A stretch of DNA of 64,000 nt from positions 844,001 to 908,000 of the forward strand of contig NZ_CP075191.1 in the NCBI RefSeq assembly GCF_020510625.1. Reading direction: 5' to 3'. Both the position numbers and the translations under genes were made by a program. The notes under the pieces were generated by a model. The model was given only the letters and a program-made list of their open reading frames with translations, was not told the origin of the DNA and did no database searches. The DNA comes from Ferribacterium limneticum. GTDB lineage: Bacteria; Pseudomonadota; Gammaproteobacteria; Burkholderiales; Rhodocyclaceae. The number at the start of each line of letters is the position of its first letter. Within the stretch, counting starts at the first letter, position 1. Shown piece by piece: positions 62,372-64,000 of the stretch.

Positions 62372-62737
62372 CTACAAATTACTGCTGATCGTTTCAAGGG
62401 CCTGGATGCTGATCGGCTTGACGAGGACATCGTCGAAACCACTGGCCAGCAGGCGTTCCCTGTCTTCCGGGAAGGCGTGTGCCGTGTAGGCGACGATTTT
62501 CAATGCGTTGCCGGAGGGTGTGGCGCGGAGTCTGGCGCAGGTTTCCTCGCCAGACAGCCCCGGCATGCTGATATCGAGCAGCACCAGCCGAAAATGGGTT
62601 TGAGCCGCCAGGTCGAGCGCCATGCTGCCGTTTTCGGCATTCGAGACAATCCAGCCGAGTCGCTTGAGCAAGGCGGTGGCCAGCAGGCGATTGGTTGGGT
62701 GGTCGTCAACGACCAGTGCATGGCGTTCTTCAGTCAT
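62372..62737 (-). CDS. Single-domain response regulator (receiver only)
   Basis: This 121-residue protein has VVDDHPTN at the N-terminus, phosphoacceptor D55 in VLLDISMPGL, and VKPIS with the conserved lysine. It has no output domain. The ATG at 62737 overlaps the stop of the preceding kinase by 8 bases, so the two are made together; the frame extending to 62806 is kinase sequence. It may be the receiver target of that kinase. Confidence 0.88.
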   Translation of the reverse strand: MTEERHALVVDDHPTNRLLATALLKRLGWIVSNAENGSMALDLAAQTHFRLVLLDISMPGLSGEETCARLRATPSGNALKIVAYTAHAFPEDRERLLASGFDDVLVKPISIQALETISSNL

Positions 62738-64000
62738 CCTCGGTGTCCAGGGGAAGATAGGCAGTGAAGGTCGAGCCCGTGCCGACTTTCGAGTCCAGCG
62801 TAACACGTCCGCCCATATGCGTGGCCAGTTGCCTGACCAGCGCCAGACCCAAACCGGTACCGCCGTGTTCGCGCGTCAGAAAGTTTTCAAGTTGCTTGAA
62901 TTTTTCGAAAATCTGCTCGTGGCTTTCGAGCGGGATGCCGGCTCCAGTGTCGCTGACGGCAAAGGCGATTTCCCGGCCAGCCGGGCTGACAGAAAGAGTG
63001 ATCTTGCCCCGCTCGGTAAATTTCACGGCATTGCTCAGCAGGTTGCCGAGAATCTGGCGCAGGCGGACCGGGTCGGTGATCAGTTTGTCCGGCAAGCCAT
63101 CCGCTATTTGCAGATCAAATCCCAGGCCCTTGCCGGTCGCCGTGACCTGATGCGTTGCAGCACACTCGGTGACCAGGCTGGCGAGCGGTATGGCTTCCCG
63201 CTTGAACAGCATTTCTCCCGCTTCGATTTTGGCCAGATCGAGGATTTCATTGACCAGATTGAGCAGGTGTTCCCCGCTCTGCTGGATTACCTTGGCGTAT
63301 TCCTGGTGACTCGAATTGTCGAGTTCGTGTTCCAGCAGTTCGGCAAAACCGAGGATGCCGTTGAGCGGGGTGCGCAGTTCGTGCGACATGGTGGCGAGGA
63401 AGGCTGATTTTTGCCGACTGGCTTCTTCAGCCTTTTCCCGGGCTTCTTCCAGTCGCTTGAAGGATTCCTCGACCGAGTCGGCCATGCGGTTGAAGGAGGT
63501 GGCCAGTTCCCCCATTTCGTCCGCGGAGCCGGCGTCCAGTCGTCGTTTCAGGTCGCCTTCCTGGAAGGCGCGAATGCCGGAAATCATGGCGGTGATCCGC
63601 CGGGTCAGCAGACCGGCCATCCAGACCGCGATGGCAATGACGACGCCGATCATCAGCAGCGTCGAGCCCCACAGGCCAAAGGCCGTCGATTTCAGGCTCT
63701 GGGCGACCTGGTCAAGCAGTTCGCTGCGCTGGGCCTTGAAGCTGGCGTCTTTTTCCTCCAGCAAGGTGTTGATTTGAGCGGCGGTGGCGGTGGCCGCCTT
63801 GTGGAATTCGTCGACGTTGGCGCCGATGGTCACAAAGCCGAAACCCTGTGGCGTCTTGCCGTATTGGCCGGTGTAATAGGGGATGGCGGCGGCGGTGGTC
63901 AGTTTCCAGAGTCCTGAGAAAAAGATCACGAAAGAGCCGGAGCCACCATGTTCGGTGACGGCGTTCCAGCCGTCGCATTGCGGCGAGAAATTCAGATAAC
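62730..64000 (-). CDS. Sensor histidine kinase, N-terminus beyond the window
   Basis: The frame is open to the window edge, so the N-terminus is missing. The visible 422 residues start in a periplasmic Cache-like sensor (YLNFSPQCDGWNAV, then KTPQGFGFVTIGANVDEFHK). A membrane helix (LMIGVVIAIAVWMAGLL) and HAMP follow, then HisKA with LATMSHELRTPLNGILG and HATPase with SNAVKFTERG, DTGAGIPLES and [11 protein letters not shown]. No receiver is fused; instead a separate receiver gene overlaps the 3' end. The ligand is unknown. Confidence 0.88.
   Translation of the reverse strand, partial: YLNFSPQCDGWNAVTEHGGSGSFVIFFSGLWKLTTAAAIPYYTGQYGKTPQGFGFVTIGANVDEFHKAATATAAQINTLLEEKDASFKAQRSELLDQVAQSLKSTAFGLWGSTLLMIGVVIAIAVWMAGLLTRRITAMISGIRAFQEGDLKRRLDAGSADEMGELATSFNRMADSVEESFKRLEEAREKAEEASRQKSAFLATMSHELRTPLNGILGFAELLEHELDNSSHQEYAKVIQQSGEHLLNLVNEILDLAKIEAGEMLFKREAIPLASLVTECAATHQVTATGKGLGFDLQIADGLPDKLITDPVRLRQILGNLLSNAVKFTERGKITLSVSPAGREIAFAVSDTGAGIPLESHEQIFEKFKQLENFLTREHGGTGLGLALVRQLATHMGGRVTLDSKVGTGSTFTAYLPLDTEDD

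Overview
The window looks like chromosomal DNA of a GC-rich betaproteobacterium. The gene mix (GlcDEF glycolate oxidase, LapD/LapG, YhdP-Nit-TldD, GlnE, several c-di-GMP and phosphorelay proteins) and codon use fit Rhodocyclales such as Dechloromonas or Azonexus. That placement is inference from gene content, not from a marker gene. Coding density is high, and many neighbouring genes overlap by 4 bases (ATGA or GTGA), which points to long translationally coupled operons. I saw no rRNA, tRNA, CRISPR array, intact insertion sequence or prophage.

Layout. (1) 1-10652 is a surface-polysaccharide locus. A plus-strand run (MBOAT acyltransferase tail, SGNH-like protein, GT4, epimerase, GT2) converges on a minus-strand run: Wzm and Wzt ABC exporter, two unrecognised proteins, nucleotidyltransferase, methyltransferase and WbsX-like protein. 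The part from about 3.9 to 8.6 kb looks more AT-rich than its surroundings. (2) 10690-14760 (minus) holds LapG, the degenerate GGDEF/EAL receptor LapD and a CYTH-CHAD protein. (3) 14943-19328 is a phosphorelay: an OmpR-type regulator, then divergently a free HPt protein, a hybrid kinase with two receivers and its own HPt, and a lone receiver. (4) 19455-26987 carries a DUF3124 protein coupled to a K+ channel, an MFS transporter, and an RND efflux pair whose permease has an in-frame palindromic insertion. (5) 27131-31617 has a PAS-GGDEF-EAL protein, two tandem tartronate-semialdehyde-reductase-like genes and a YcgR-like PilZ protein.

(6) 31702-36269 has a minus-strand operon of AbrB-type antitoxin, Doc toxin, MtnA, a FucA-type class II aldolase and a CDF metal exporter, with a methionine-type aminotransferase divergent from it. 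MtnA plus aldolase suggests the DHAP shunt for 5'-methylthioadenosine or 5'-deoxyadenosine waste. (7) 36363-48107 holds MscL, a YXWGXW lipoprotein, GlnE, the YhdP-Nit-TldD set, a diheme cytochrome and a PilJ_N-type secreted protein. (8) 48136-48535 is an eroded PA0069-type radical SAM pseudogene beside aroG. (9) 49946-53034 carries a lipase-like lipoprotein, an ECH1-like isomerase, a small unknown protein and a PduO-type cobalamin adenosyltransferase. (10) 53097-59784 is a six-gene coupled operon for glycolate and glycerate: hyi, glycerate 2-kinase, glcDEF and an HDOD protein. GlxR at 29160 supplies the tartronate semialdehyde reductase step, but no glyoxylate carboligase is present. (11) 59871-64000 has a PP2C phosphatase, an RhlE-type helicase, a receiver protein and a histidine kinase cut by the window end.

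I did not find a clearly new defence or mobile system. The most unusual items are the in-frame palindromic element in the RND permease, the radical SAM pseudogene with a deletion that fits recombination between short repeats, the toxin-antitoxin pair leading the MTA-salvage operon, and the two unrecognised proteins in the polysaccharide locus.
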